Notes under the pieces: generated by a model
Told to the model about the DNA's origin: nothing
Databases searched by the model: none
Seen by the model: only the letters and a program-made list of their open reading frames with translations
Position numbers and translations under genes: made by a program
Assembly: GCA_018401955.1 (NCBI GenBank)
Contig: JAGYJT010000007.1
Location: forward strand, 1 to 64,000
DNA length: 64,000 bases
Source: Chitinophagales bacterium
Lineage (GTDB): Bacteria; Bacteroidota; Bacteroidia; Chitinophagales; CAIOSU01
Direction of reading: 5' to 3'
Shown here: positions 37,756 through 47,590 of the stretch, piece by piece
Layout of the letters: each line of letters opens with the position of its first letter
How positions within the stretch are numbered: the first letter of the stretch is position 1

Positions 37756-38097
37756 ATGGACTACAGCATAACTACTACCGGAAACGCTTCGGTTTTGAGC
37801 TTAAAGGGCAGCCTTTTGGCCGACGTGCAAACCAAAGATATTTTGCAACAAGTAACCGACATGATACAAGAAGGCAAAGTGCGCTTTGTTGTTGACCTGC
37901 ATGAGCTAAAATTTATCAATAGCTCTGGCTTGGGCATGCTGCTTACTTGCCTTACCAAAGCTCGCAAAGCGGGTGGCGATGTAATATTGGCCAATGTGCC
38001 CGAGCAGGTGCAAAACCTATTGGTAATAACCAAGTTGAGCAACATTTTTCAGGCAAAAGAAAGCTTGAACGATGCACTTGAAGCATTTAATGCCTAA
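37756..38097 (+). CDS. STAS-domain protein, anti-sigma-factor antagonist type
   Basis: A 113-residue single STAS domain. The strand LKGSLLADVQTKDILQQV is followed by FVVDLHELKFINSSGLGMLLTCLTKA, in which the Ser-Ser-Gly after the Asn is the phosphorylatable site of SpoIIAA/RsbV antagonists. VQNLLVITKLSNIFQAKES ends the fold. Such proteins act in partner-switching with an anti-sigma kinase; none is encoded in the window. It lies 11 nt after the Fur-family gene and 33 nt before purA. Confidence 0.85.
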   Translation: MDYSITTTGNASVLSLKGSLLADVQTKDILQQVTDMIQEGKVRFVVDLHELKFINSSGLGMLLTCLTKARKAGGDVILANVPEQVQNLLVITKLSNIFQAKESLNDALEAFNA

Positions 38098-38130
38098 AAG
38101 GCTAAATTAATTACTGTTTATAACCCAGAT

Positions 38131-39417
38131 ATGTACGTTGACGTTTTACTAGGTTTGCAATGGGGCGATGAGGGAAAGGGAAAAATCGTAGACTACCTTG
38201 CAGAAAAATATGATATTGTTGCCCGGTTTCAAGGTGGCCCCAATGCTGGCCATACGCTGAAAATAAACGGTGAGAACTTTGTATTGCACACCATCCCATC
38301 GGGCATCTTTCATAAAGAAGTTTGTAATGTGGTTGGCAATGGCGTAGTTATTGACCCCGTAACTTTCCAAAAAGAAACGACGAAACTAGAAGCATTAAAC
38401 ATTAATGTAGCCGAGCGGATGGTTATCTCTCTCAAAGCACATTTAATATTACCAACTCACAAACTACTGGATGCAGCCTCTGAGAGCCGCAAAGGAAAGG
38501 CAAAAATTGGCTCAACCTTGCGTGGCATTGGCCCTACGTACATGGACCACACTGGCCGCAATGGTTTGCGTGTGGGAGATATATTGGAGCCCGATTTTAA
38601 ACAACGCTACCAAGCACTAAAAGAAAAGCACGAAGAGCTACTGGGCTTTTACGACTATAAAGAATACGACCTTGCCGAATTGGAAGGTCCGTGGTTTGAA
38701 GGCATCGAAAACCTTCGCCGCTTAAAACTTATCAATACCGAGTATTTTCTTAACAACGCTTTAGCAGAAGGTCAAACCATTTTGGCCGAAGGTGCCCAAG
38801 GCTCCATGCTCGATATCAATTTCGGCACTTACCCATTTGTAACCTCCTCAAGTACTATTTCAGCTTCAGCCAGTGTAGGGTTGGGCATATCCCCTACTCG
38901 CATCCGTAAGGTTTTTGGTATTACCAAGGCTTATTGCACGCGCGTGGGTAGTGGTCCGTTCCCTACTGAGTTGGAAGATGAAATGGGCGAGGAACTGCGC
39001 AAAATAGGTCGTGAGTTTGGAGCTACAACAGGTCGCCCACGCCGCTGTGGTTGGATAGATTTACCCGCATTAAAATATGCCGGTATGCTAAGTGGCCTTA
39101 CCGACTTAATCGTTACCAAGATTGACGTAATGAGCGAATTCGAAGAATTTAGCGCTTGTACTGATTATGAGGTAAACGGTAAAAACACCCAAGAGCTCCC
39201 TTACGATTTAGGCCAAGAAAGCTTAAAACCTGTTTACAAAACTTTCCCCGGTTGGAAAAAAGACATTAGCCACATTCACAATTTTGATGAGCTGCCTAGT
39301 GAGATAACAAATTATGTAGCTTTCCTTGAAAACTACTTAAATGTGCCGATTACCATTCTCTCTACAGGCCCTGGCCGCGAAGAGTTTATTCTCAAAGAAC
39401 AAGTAAGCACTTTATGA
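38131..39417 (+). CDS. purA: Adenylosuccinate synthetase
   Basis: GTP-dependent conversion of IMP and aspartate to adenylosuccinate in AMP synthesis. Full length at 428 residues. GLQWGDEGKGKIVDYLAEKYD is the N-terminal GTP/IMP loop with catalytic Asp. Then come FQGGPNAGHTL (catalytic His), IGPTYMDHTGRNGLRVGD, AEGAQGSMLDINFGTYPFVTSS, GITKAYCTRVGSGPFPTE, TGRPRRCGWIDLPALKYA and LSTGPGREEFIL. Its stop overlaps the start of pabB in ATGA, so translation is probably coupled. Confidence 0.97.
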   Translation: MYVDVLLGLQWGDEGKGKIVDYLAEKYDIVARFQGGPNAGHTLKINGENFVLHTIPSGIFHKEVCNVVGNGVVIDPVTFQKETTKLEALNINVAERMVISLKAHLILPTHKLLDAASESRKGKAKIGSTLRGIGPTYMDHTGRNGLRVGDILEPDFKQRYQALKEKHEELLGFYDYKEYDLAELEGPWFEGIENLRRLKLINTEYFLNNALAEGQTILAEGAQGSMLDINFGTYPFVTSSSTISASASVGLGISPTRIRKVFGITKAYCTRVGSGPFPTELEDEMGEELRKIGREFGATTGRPRRCGWIDLPALKYAGMLSGLTDLIVTKIDVMSEFEEFSACTDYEVNGKNTQELPYDLGQESLKPVYKTFPGWKKDISHIHNFDELPSEITNYVAFLENYLNVPITILSTGPGREEFILKEQVSTL

Positions 39418-40700
39418 TGCGCACATCGGGAAGTTACCAAATAGACTCCCCGCAGCATTTTAAGCAAAAAGCGTTGCACTGGGCCAATGGGTTCAACAAT
39501 GCCGCTTACTTAGACCACAACCAGTATAAAGGATACACCAACCCTTCCTTTAACTGCCTAATTGGGGCAGGAGCTGTTTCGCAATTACTGTGCAATGCAG
39601 GGAATGCATTTGCAAAGCTTGAGCAATATCAAAAAGATACGCAAGATTGGCTATTTGGCTTTTTAGGTTACGACTTAAAAAACGAAGTGGAGCACCTAAC
39701 CAGTTTGTTGCCTGATGGTACGGGCTTTCCTGATTTGTACTTTTTCCAGCCAGAGCATCTAATTACCATTCATTTAGATGGCACTGTAGTTATTGAAAGC
39801 AGCACTCGGTTGCCCGATGAAATATTCAAGTTAATTGAGGCTACCGAAACAATGGGAAAAGCCTCCCCTGCTATTACCATGAAGGCTCGATTAACCAAAG
39901 AGCAATATCTCAAAACTATTGAGCAACTCCGTGAGCATATTGCCGCCGGCGATGTTTATGAGATAAATTATTGTCAAGAGTTTTATGCAAACGATGTTAA
40001 TCTTGACCCACTGAGCATCTTTAATAAACTAAACAGCTTATCACAAGCACCGTTTTCGTGCTTTTTAAAGTTTGACAGTAAATACTTGTTGTGCGCTAGC
40101 CCAGAGCGGTTTATGCGCAAAGTAGACAACACTTTAACCTCTATGCCCATTAAAGGCACTATACGAAGGGATGATGTACCCACTGTAGATAATGAGCTGA
40201 AGGCTCAATTGAGGAACAGCATCAAAGAACAAGCAGAAAATGTGATGATAGTAGACTTGGTGCGCAACGACTTAACCAAAAGCTGCGCACCGGGTTCAAT
40301 AAAAGTTGATGAACTGTTCAATGTCTATACTTTCCCAAAAGTGCATCATTTGGTTTCTAGTGTTTCAGGCACAATCAGGTATGAAGTTTCAGGCATTGAG
40401 GCGATTAAAAATGCATTCCCTATGGGCTCAATGACCGGGGCGCCCAAGGTACGGGTAATGCAGCTCACCGAGCAATATGAGCAAAGCAAAAGAGGCGTAT
40501 ACTCTGGTGCTGCTGGTTACTTTGCACCAAATGGCGATTTCGATTTAAATGTAGTTATCCGCAGTTTGGTTTACAACCAAGTACTTCAATACCTCTCCTA
40601 CCATGTTGGTGGCGCCATCACTTGGGATTCAGTACCTGAGCTAGAATATGAGGAGTGCCTACTAAAGGCTGCTGCAATTGAAGAGATTTTGAAAGGATAG
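39414..40700 (+). CDS. pabB: Aminodeoxychorismate synthase component I (PabB-like)
   Basis: Chorismate-using enzyme; 428 residues. The catalytic half has AGDVYEINYCQEF, LLCASPERF, MPIKGTIRR, VMIVDLVRNDL, VHHLVSSVSGTIR, AFPMGSMTGAPKVRVMQL and RGVYSGAAGYFAPNGDFDLN. The Lys in PIKGT is the nucleophile that marks PabB (folate pathway); anthranilate synthases have PIAGT. It therefore probably feeds p-aminobenzoate synthesis, with the amidotransferase PabA elsewhere. The start overlaps the purA stop by four bases; an immediately following ATG (39417) is an alternative. Confidence 0.9.
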   Translation: MMRTSGSYQIDSPQHFKQKALHWANGFNNAAYLDHNQYKGYTNPSFNCLIGAGAVSQLLCNAGNAFAKLEQYQKDTQDWLFGFLGYDLKNEVEHLTSLLPDGTGFPDLYFFQPEHLITIHLDGTVVIESSTRLPDEIFKLIEATETMGKASPAITMKARLTKEQYLKTIEQLREHIAAGDVYEINYCQEFYANDVNLDPLSIFNKLNSLSQAPFSCFLKFDSKYLLCASPERFMRKVDNTLTSMPIKGTIRRDDVPTVDNELKAQLRNSIKEQAENVMIVDLVRNDLTKSCAPGSIKVDELFNVYTFPKVHHLVSSVSGTIRYEVSGIEAIKNAFPMGSMTGAPKVRVMQLTEQYEQSKRGVYSGAAGYFAPNGDFDLNVVIRSLVYNQVLQYLSYHVGGAITWDSVPELEYEECLLKAAAIEEILKG

Positions 40701-40771
40701 AAAGTACTCCTTTTATAGTTGTATATTAAGCTTTAAATTACCAGAAGAATATTCAACCAATCCACAAAACC

Positions 40772-41833
40772 ATGTCAAAAGAACTCATTATATACGGCGC
40801 CTATGGCTATACCGGAGAATTGATTGCCCGCCATGCAGTAGCCCAAGGCTTAAAGCCACTACTAGCAGGTAGAGACCCTAAGAAACTACAAGCCCTTGCC
40901 GGTGAATTGAACCTTGAGTACAAAGCCTTTTCATTGGATGATACCGCAGCGTTGGATGAGTGCCTAAAGGGCGCCAAGGTAGTGCTGCATTGTGCAGGCC
41001 CATTTATGTATACCTACAAACCAATGATGCATGCTTGCCTTAAAGCTGGTGTACACTATCTTGACATTACCGGTGAAATGAAGGTTTTTGAAGCCATGAG
41101 CCGTAAAAGTGATGAAGCCCAAAAGGCAGGTATCATGTTTATGCCTGGATGCGGATTTGATGTAGTTCCATCTGATTGTTTGGCCAATATGCTCAAAGAG
41201 GCTATGCCCGATGCACAATACCTAGAAATGGCATTTGCCAGTGGCGGTCGCTCTTCTCGCGGTACACAAAAGACCGTAATTGAAGGCCTGCACGAAGGTA
41301 GCGCCATACGTGAGCATGGGCGTATTAAGCCCATTGCAGCTGGCTCAGATGCTAAACAAATAAACTTTGGTGATGGTAAGGGAACATGGGCAGTAGCTAT
41401 ACCGTGGGGAGATGTTTCAACAGCCTGGTTTAGTACCCAAATACCAAACATCAAGGTGTATATGGGCCTACCCGAAAAGGTAATTAAAAGCATGAAAGTA
41501 ATGGGTTACTTTTCCTTTTTAACTAAGCTTGGTTTCGTAAAGAACTTACTAATCAATAAAGTTAATAGTGGCCCAGCTGGCCCTACAGAGGCACAAAGAG
41601 CTAGTGGTAAAGTAAATCTTTGGGGTGAAGTTAAAAACGCTAAGGGCGAAACCAAGCAGTTATGGCTTACTGTAGCCGAAGGCTATAAGCTCACCTCGCT
41701 TACCGCGGTGGCCATTGCCCAAAAAGTACTTAATAACGATTACAAAGTTGGCTACCACACTCCAGCAAGTATATACGGTAGCAAGTTTATTATGGAGTTT
41801 GAAGGATCAAAAATAAAAGAGCCAGGTTTGTAA
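40772..41833 (+). CDS. Saccharopine dehydrogenase-like / trans-acting enoyl reductase family protein
   Basis: A 353-residue NAD(P)-dependent protein. The N-terminal Rossmann motif IIYGAYGYTGELIARHA is followed by PLLAGRDPKKLQAL. Next are HCAGPFMYTYKPMMHACLKAGVHYLDITGE and GCGFDVVPSDCLANML, typical of the trans-acting enoyl reductase group rather than true lysine-pathway saccharopine dehydrogenase. The later part contains SRGTQKTVIEGL. The substrate is probably a lipid or quinone-like molecule, but this is not shown by the sequence. The stop codon lies inside the terminator hairpin. Confidence 0.8.
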   Translation: MSKELIIYGAYGYTGELIARHAVAQGLKPLLAGRDPKKLQALAGELNLEYKAFSLDDTAALDECLKGAKVVLHCAGPFMYTYKPMMHACLKAGVHYLDITGEMKVFEAMSRKSDEAQKAGIMFMPGCGFDVVPSDCLANMLKEAMPDAQYLEMAFASGGRSSRGTQKTVIEGLHEGSAIREHGRIKPIAAGSDAKQINFGDGKGTWAVAIPWGDVSTAWFSTQIPNIKVYMGLPEKVIKSMKVMGYFSFLTKLGFVKNLLINKVNSGPAGPTEAQRASGKVNLWGEVKNAKGETKQLWLTVAEGYKLTSLTAVAIAQKVLNNDYKVGYHTPASIYGSKFIMEFEGSKIKEPGL

Positions 41834-41843
41834 ACCTGGCTCT
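41818..41843. terminator. Bidirectional terminator overlapping a stop codon
   Basis: Perfect 12-bp stem AGAGCCAGGTTT / AAACCTGGCTCT with a 2-nt spacer. T-rich runs follow on both strands, serving the plus gene ending at 41833 and the minus gene ending at 41874. The TAA of the plus gene (41831-41833) falls at the hairpin centre. Confidence 0.85.
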
Positions 41844-41873
41844 TTTGCTTTTTTACTATGTAAACTACCTCAA

Positions 41874-44588
41874 TTAATACTTCAATTCGTTGTCTACACT
41901 GTTCTTCTCTTGTTTCTTTTGATACTTGTTGTATCCAAATACTTTCGTTGCTTTTATACCAAAGAAAGCAAACCAATCTCTATTTACATCACCTTTGCGT
42001 GCTGTAGGGAAAGTACTTGCATCATTATTTCCTCCAATATAGTCTATTGAGCCATCAGGTCTAAGGTCAATTGCATTAACCAAAGATGGATTGGCTATGA
42101 ATATAGCAGTTGGGATAGCTTGTGACGGACGCGTTACTATTTGTCCTTCAGGCGTCCAAATACCACCTGTGCCGTCATTTACGTCCCTTAAATCAGATGG
42201 CAAAACTATAGCATCGCGAAACAAACCATTACCCACATATCCATTAATTACTGGATTTGCATCTATAATTGATTGGTGTGGCTGCCCAGTTACAGGATCA
42301 AACTTTCGATCCCAATAGTTACCGCTAACATCATCCAAATAATCGGTTAGTGTAAAACGGAAGCCACCTTCAACACCTATTGTCCACGACTTATTAATGA
42401 TGAAATCAAAGGTTACGCCAAAGGGAATAGAAATCTGCCATAAATTATATTTTGCAGGCGGATCGCGCGGTGGATATTTACCATCTGGATCAAAGTCTGG
42501 GGCCGTTGCTGTTTGACCTTCGGTACCCACATCAGCTAAAGGAACCCAAACATACTCAGACCTATCTGCTTCATTCTCAGCAGCAGCAATAAAATTATCA
42601 CCATCATATGCCAAATAGGTTGGTGCTCCAGAAGCATTTAAACCAGTATAAACTCTGGCTTCAGGATTGTGATAAAAAACACCTATACCTGCATAAACTC
42701 CAGGCGAAAATTTCTCGCCTTTACTTATCCCGTATTGCAGCAAATGGAAGTGAAACGTTAAAGACGCCTCGTAAATATTGCTTCTAAAATTTGCAACCCT
42801 TCTTTTGCGGCCCAATTCAGGCTCATCAATATCCGATCCGCTAATTTGACCATGCATAAATGCTAGCCTAGCTGAAAACCATTTTGAGATATTATACTGC
42901 CCATAAATACCAACAGCCCATTTAAACTCACGCTTATCAAACAGTTGAGCAGCTAGGTCACCACTGTAGTTCATGGTACCCGCCATTAGGCCTAACTCCC
43001 AAGTTTTAGCCAATGAGGTATATTCGCCCAAGTATGACAAATCGCCCAACTCACTAAGTGTTGAAAGTGTGTTGATTTCGTCTTCGCTCAAATCAAATCC
43101 TCCAGGATTACTAATTACCTCAGCTGGTGGGAAGTAAGTGCTGGCTACACCTGTAGCATAAAGCTTGCTGTAATTGTTAATTGCCTTGCGTTGGCCTATT
43201 GTAAAATCAGGCGTTTCAAAACCTTCGTTATCCTTAAAATTCTTGATAATTACGTATCCCAAATCATTCTTCATGAAAGAAGCATCGGCAACCGTAAAGG
43301 TATATATGGTATTATCGCCCGACCATTGTCCATTCAATAAATTAACTGGATCGATACGGATACCATTGTTGATAGTATCATAGAAAACCGACTCAAGCTG
43401 AGTTTCGTCAAATTCGGTAACCGGACGGTTAAAGTAAACCTCAAAAGTTACATTAGTTGCAGGCAAATCTTTAGGAATTTCAGCATAGTTCTGTACTTCA
43501 AAACCACTTAATTTTACCTTGTAAATATGCGCATGGGTTTTGGCCGAAGGAACATTTAAAACAGGTTCAGCCTTTAAAAGCGGTAAAGAATTATTTTGAT
43601 AGAAATGGTCAAAAGTGGCAGAGATGTAATCGCCGTTAGTTGACCTAAAGAAATTGTTTGGCATACTAAACGATTCGCCAGCACCTTGAATACCAACACT
43701 TATCTCGCGAATAATTGTATCGGTTGCAGCATTAATCTGGTAGTTGCCATAGATAGAGTTATCGCTCAACTCACTCTGGAAACGTTTATCACCAGCATCA
43801 TACAAACCAAACACTGGTGTATTACTAGGTATACCTTTATCTATACCATATACTACGTTATTAGTAATTAGGTTGTTGTTAAACCTTAAGTCAAGTACAT
43901 TGTCCTGTAAGTTTTCAATAAAAATTGAGCCCCAGTTATTAATAAAGTTGTTGTTAGAGAATATAAACGTGGTCTTTTTATCGCCAACAGCGTAAAGACT
44001 GCTAAGCGGACTAGTAATAAGAATATTTGATTCTCCAGTAGTCATTTCACGGAACTCACTGTTGGTAATAGTCACATTATTGCGATACCAATCAGAATCA
44101 AAAGTAAATGGAGTGGTAAGCTGTATAAACTTGGCATAATTTACAGTAATGTCTGCACCTTCTGCACCACGCACCACTATACCCGTACCTTGGCTATATT
44201 TTTCACTACTTTTAAATGTTACAAAACCGTTTGGCGCACCATTTACTGCTAATCCACCTTCCACTACTATGGTGGTATTCGGCCCAAACAACAAAGTCAC
44301 ATTGGCCGGTATACTAAGTGTAGCACCATTACTAACCTTTACGTTGTGCTGTATAATATAGGTTCTACCAGCCTCCAGCTGCTTATCAGCACTTATAAAT
44401 CCTTCCAAAACAATTTGGCTAGTATCTACCTCCGCACCTTGGGCAAAACTCACAACAGGGCAAAAAGCACAAATAATTAATGCTAATAGAATTAACCCTA
44501 GTGATGACTTCCCTTTATTCTTAGTCAGCATCAACATTGTAATCGGTTTAGTCGGTTTGGGAATGTTATTGTTTATCGTTAGTTGCAT
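41874..44588 (-). CDS. Beta-helix / PorG-like (DUF6089) fusion outer-membrane protein
   Basis: A 904-residue protein with a signal peptide ending near VVSFAQ. Residues about 50-340 form a right-handed parallel beta-helix-like domain (repeats such as NVTITNSEFREMTTGESN, TFIFSNNNFINNWGSIFIEN and LRFNNNLITNNVVYG). About 360-470 is an Ig-like domain (VTFEVYFNRPVTEFDETQLE). About 530-900 is an outer-membrane barrel that opens with WELGLMAGTMNYSGDLA and matches the DUF6089/PorG family, a T9SS outer-membrane part. Its ATG overlaps the gldM stop (TAATG), so it belongs to the gld operon. PorG itself is normally a short barrel of about 230 residues; the long N-terminal extension is unusual. The true start may be a later ATG nearer the signal peptide. 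Confidence 0.75.
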   Translation of the reverse strand: MQLTINNNIPKPTKPITMLMLTKNKGKSSLGLILLALIICAFCPVVSFAQGAEVDTSQIVLEGFISADKQLEAGRTYIIQHNVKVSNGATLSIPANVTLLFGPNTTIVVEGGLAVNGAPNGFVTFKSSEKYSQGTGIVVRGAEGADITVNYAKFIQLTTPFTFDSDWYRNNVTITNSEFREMTTGESNILITSPLSSLYAVGDKKTTFIFSNNNFINNWGSIFIENLQDNVLDLRFNNNLITNNVVYGIDKGIPSNTPVFGLYDAGDKRFQSELSDNSIYGNYQINAATDTIIREISVGIQGAGESFSMPNNFFRSTNGDYISATFDHFYQNNSLPLLKAEPVLNVPSAKTHAHIYKVKLSGFEVQNYAEIPKDLPATNVTFEVYFNRPVTEFDETQLESVFYDTINNGIRIDPVNLLNGQWSGDNTIYTFTVADASFMKNDLGYVIIKNFKDNEGFETPDFTIGQRKAINNYSKLYATGVASTYFPPAEVISNPGGFDLSEDEINTLSTLSELGDLSYLGEYTSLAKTWELGLMAGTMNYSGDLAAQLFDKREFKWAVGIYGQYNISKWFSARLAFMHGQISGSDIDEPELGRKRRVANFRSNIYEASLTFHFHLLQYGISKGEKFSPGVYAGIGVFYHNPEARVYTGLNASGAPTYLAYDGDNFIAAAENEADRSEYVWVPLADVGTEGQTATAPDFDPDGKYPPRDPPAKYNLWQISIPFGVTFDFIINKSWTIGVEGGFRFTLTDYLDDVSGNYWDRKFDPVTGQPHQSIIDANPVINGYVGNGLFRDAIVLPSDLRDVNDGTGGIWTPEGQIVTRPSQAIPTAIFIANPSLVNAIDLRPDGSIDYIGGNNDASTFPTARKGDVNRDWFAFFGIKATKVFGYNKYQKKQEKNSVDNELKY

Positions 44589-46243
44589 TATAATATGTTA
44601 AATACCAAGGCGTCCACATCCTTATTCACACCATCAGGACCTTTAACTTGGATGCCATCAAAAATAAAGATATCACCAGGCTGTGCTAAGTCAATAAGTT
44701 CTCTAGACTTGCCAGTAAAATATGAACCCTTAACTTTTTCTTTAAAAATACCGAGGCCGTTTGCGTTTACATAAGTAATACTATACTCCACAACCCTAAA
44801 GTCAGCAGGTATATCCATATCCTTGGTAATAGCGTCCAAGCCTTTTTGCATTTTAAACAATTTGGCTGGCATTTCACCACCCTCTTTATTATATAGCACT
44901 ACCTGTGGCTTAGGTAACTCTTTAACCTTAAAAATCTCCTCGGCAACTACTTTATAGCCGCCATTTCCATCAGGCACTTGCAATACAACATTCGCAAAAC
45001 CTTTGCGGTATACATTTGCATAGAAAGAGCTGTCTACTTTGGTAACCTTACCTTGGCTTATTAATACTTTATATTTATCAGTGGTATACTCCGGATGATA
45101 AACATTGATTGGGTTATTGATGCCCAAATAAAGAATATTGTATTCCTTTTGGCTAATGTATGGCTTGCTTTGAACAACAGCATAATTAATTTCAAAAGGC
45201 ATTTCTTGATCTTTCTTCTTCTTTTCTTCTAGCTGTTGGTTATCTTTCTGTACCGGTTTACCATCATCAGGATAACGGAATTTAACCACCCCTTTAATAG
45301 AGAATTCTCCTATCTGGTCAGTCTTTAAAGAAATCTCACCTTGGCCGTTTACAAACTCAAAGCTGTCGATAACCTCATTATTGTCATCGTAAACAAAAAT
45401 GGTAGCTTGCCCGCTTCCGCCGCCACTACCCATTTTGCTTGAAGGCAAGGTAAGAGTTGTTACCCCATCTTCGCCTATAGTAAACACATCGTATTTTTTA
45501 ACCCCTTTAGCAAGTTTTATCGTATCAACTGCTGAGCTTGTATCACTGGCTACGAATTCAAAATTATAATTACCCATACCACCTTCACCTTGCACTTGGT
45601 CATGGTAGTTTTTCATAACCAAAGACTCAGCAACACGAACATCGTTTTGGAATTTGGTAATTGTGGCAATTACCGCTCCTAAAGGCACGTTATCAAAGTA
45701 ATACTTATCCCACTCATAATAAACTTGTTTTGCTTTCGGAAGCTTATCGTCAACTCGCAGCACCGTATCAAGCATAGCACCATTGGCGGTGTCTAATATC
45801 TCAAGCAGTGCAAGTTTAGTGTCACTCAATACTTGCTTAATCTCAAGGCCTTTCTCATTCCTGTAAATGTCGTTGGTTGAGTATGTAGCATCCGTAGTTC
45901 GCTTAAGGTGGTGCCACACCGGGTCGTAACCACCAGATTGGTTAATCAAATCCTGTTTGATTACCTCTAGGTAGTTCACCGCACTGTCGGCCACTTGCTT
46001 TGTTCTAATTACCCTATCATACATACCTTGGTATCTGTCAGGGTCAAGATTACTAAACGTTTCTAAGGTGGCGACAGTAAGTGCATTTCTTTGGTCGAGG
46101 CGCAAATTGGCATATTCCAACGATCTGTTCAAATCAGTGAAAATGTCAATATACTCTAACGCAGGGTTCAATACAATCATCGCTATGAGTATCAAATACA
46201 TCATATTAATGAGCTTCTGCCTTAAAGGATTAGAATTTTTCAT
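44588..46243 (-). CDS. gldM: GldM/PorM, type IX secretion motor subunit
   Basis: Periplasm-spanning shaft of the T9SS rotary motor, anchored in the inner membrane by one N-terminal helix (RQKLINMMYLILIAMIVLNPA). Arg/Lys residues precede the helix, and the family's long D1-D4 beta domains follow. It has 551 residues, within the usual range of about 500-550. GldM transmits proton-motive energy from GldL to the outer-membrane ring (GldK/GldN). It starts 42 nt after gldL. The Gly/Lys-rich stretches (SGGGSGQ; EEKKKKDQE) are flexible linkers. Confidence 0.9.
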   Translation of the reverse strand: MKNSNPLRQKLINMMYLILIAMIVLNPALEYIDIFTDLNRSLEYANLRLDQRNALTVATLETFSNLDPDRYQGMYDRVIRTKQVADSAVNYLEVIKQDLINQSGGYDPVWHHLKRTTDATYSTNDIYRNEKGLEIKQVLSDTKLALLEILDTANGAMLDTVLRVDDKLPKAKQVYYEWDKYYFDNVPLGAVIATITKFQNDVRVAESLVMKNYHDQVQGEGGMGNYNFEFVASDTSSAVDTIKLAKGVKKYDVFTIGEDGVTTLTLPSSKMGSGGGSGQATIFVYDDNNEVIDSFEFVNGQGEISLKTDQIGEFSIKGVVKFRYPDDGKPVQKDNQQLEEKKKKDQEMPFEINYAVVQSKPYISQKEYNILYLGINNPINVYHPEYTTDKYKVLISQGKVTKVDSSFYANVYRKGFANVVLQVPDGNGGYKVVAEEIFKVKELPKPQVVLYNKEGGEMPAKLFKMQKGLDAITKDMDIPADFRVVEYSITYVNANGLGIFKEKVKGSYFTGKSRELIDLAQPGDIFIFDGIQVKGPDGVNKDVDALVFNIL

Positions 46244-46285
46244 GTTTCCTGCTCCGGTTTATTTGAACCCAATCGGGGAGAATTA

Positions 46286-46801
46286 TCAAGCTTGGGTTTT
46301 ATTGCCCATTACTTCAAGCATACGCATGTAATACGTGTTCATTTGCGATATGCTGGTGTTGAGCTTTGTTATTTCTTGCTCAAACATCTCTGAGGATTGG
46401 CGCATTTTTGCAACTTGATCGTTCAGCTGGGCAACATCAGACATGTCAGCCATTCTGTTAACGTTTTGCTCTAGGCGTTCAATACTTTTGGTAAGTCGCT
46501 GAATAACCATTGGGTCCAAATCGGCTTGCTCAATCCAGTCCTCGATTTTCTCGATCTTGTTTTCACCTTCCTTGGTAAGCTGCGGAAAAATCCTATCCCA
46601 GTGATAGTCTACATCCTCTTTTTTGAGTTCAAATGCAGAGATGAAGAAAACCAGCGCCTCTACTGCCAAACCTACAAATAGCATTTCGTTTGCGAACGGA
46701 AAGTTCAAAAACTTAAACATTGCCCCAATGATAACTACTGCCGCACCTACACCATATGCAACGTTCAAAGGATCAAGTCTGGTTTTCTTTTTCACTGCCA
46801 T
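46286..46801 (-). CDS. gldL: GldL/PorL, type IX secretion motor subunit
   Basis: Inner-membrane motor protein of T9SS. Two transmembrane helices (VAYGVGAAVVIIGAMFKFL and NEMLFVGLAVEALVFFISAFEL) contain the conserved Glu in the second helix that carries protons. A cytoplasmic coiled-coil tail follows (KSIERLEQNVNRMADMSDVAQ ...). It has 171 residues, shorter than the roughly 210 common for GldL, mainly in the tail. First gene of the gldL-gldM-PorG operon; gldK, usually just upstream, is not here. Confidence 0.9.
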   Translation of the reverse strand: MAVKKKTRLDPLNVAYGVGAAVVIIGAMFKFLNFPFANEMLFVGLAVEALVFFISAFELKKEDVDYHWDRIFPQLTKEGENKIEKIEDWIEQADLDPMVIQRLTKSIERLEQNVNRMADMSDVAQLNDQVAKMRQSSEMFEQEITKLNTSISQMNTYYMRMLEVMGNKTQA

Positions 46802-47165
46802 AGCCGTGTGTTTTTTAGTTATGCTGGTTTATATTCGTTGGTATAATGTGCTAATATATTAAATTCAGGGAACAATCCAGTAGTTTAAAACAATAAATTT
46901 AAGCTACTCTTCGTTATTAAAATCTAATACTGACCGCAATTTACGCTAATTCCCGATTTAATAAAATTGTTGCCCATTAATTTACGGTTATTATCAAGTG
47001 TTCGGGCATTGTAAATCATCACTTAATTTGCCCTTCACCAATTACATGGTTTTTCGCCGATTTTAAATTCGCCCTCTTCCCTTAAGGTTGTTTTAAAGCA
47101 AACAACACCCTATAACAATACCTTAGCCCATTTGAATTAAGCGCATAATTGAGTAACTTTAGAGC
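46802..47165. other. Divergent intergenic region
   Basis: 364 AT-rich nt between gldL (-) and the lipoprotein gene (+), with no gene seen. TTG-N19-TAACTTTA at about 47132-47161 could be a promoter for the plus-strand lipoprotein gene; it would place the transcription start almost at the ATG. No TAnnTTTG box for gldL is apparent. Confidence 0.4.
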
Positions 47166-47522
47166 ATGAAGGTAGTTATTACCTATGCCTTAATTGCGCT
47201 GTTATCAATATTATCGGTGGGATGCAAAAAAGTAATCAACCCAAGGGTAAAATACTTGGTAGAGGGAACCGCCCAAAAGTATGTGGTTTCGTATAAAAAT
47301 GCTCTAGGGACAACAATTAGTGCCGACACCGTTCCCTACTACTGGTCTATTTCTTTCGACGGCAAAAAGGGCGACGACCTTATGATTTCGGCAACTGCAA
47401 TTGAATCTAGCTGCTGGGCTAAAGTTTACATTTATATTGATGGCAAGCTACTTGGCAGCGATTACCAATTTGGCAACTACCCTACTGCATCGGTTACCAG
47501 AAAACTAAAGCTGGTTTTCTAG
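47166..47522 (+). CDS. Small lipoprotein of unknown function
   Basis: 118 residues with a lipoprotein signal (lipobox LSVGC, Cys at about residue 19). The mature part has the pattern VKYLVEGTAQKYVVSYKNALG and a WSISFDGKKGDDLMISATA strand, resembling small Ig-like envelope proteins (MmpS-like folds), but the similarity is weak. It is transcribed divergently from gldL. Role unknown. Confidence 0.65.
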   Translation: MKVVITYALIALLSILSVGCKKVINPRVKYLVEGTAQKYVVSYKNALGTTISADTVPYYWSISFDGKKGDDLMISATAIESSCWAKVYIYIDGKLLGSDYQFGNYPTASVTRKLKLVF

Positions 47523-47590
47523 CTGCTGGCCACCTTAACCTGATTAATTTATAGTTTTACCCAAGATTTTTAAGAAGAAAGTATAAGAAT

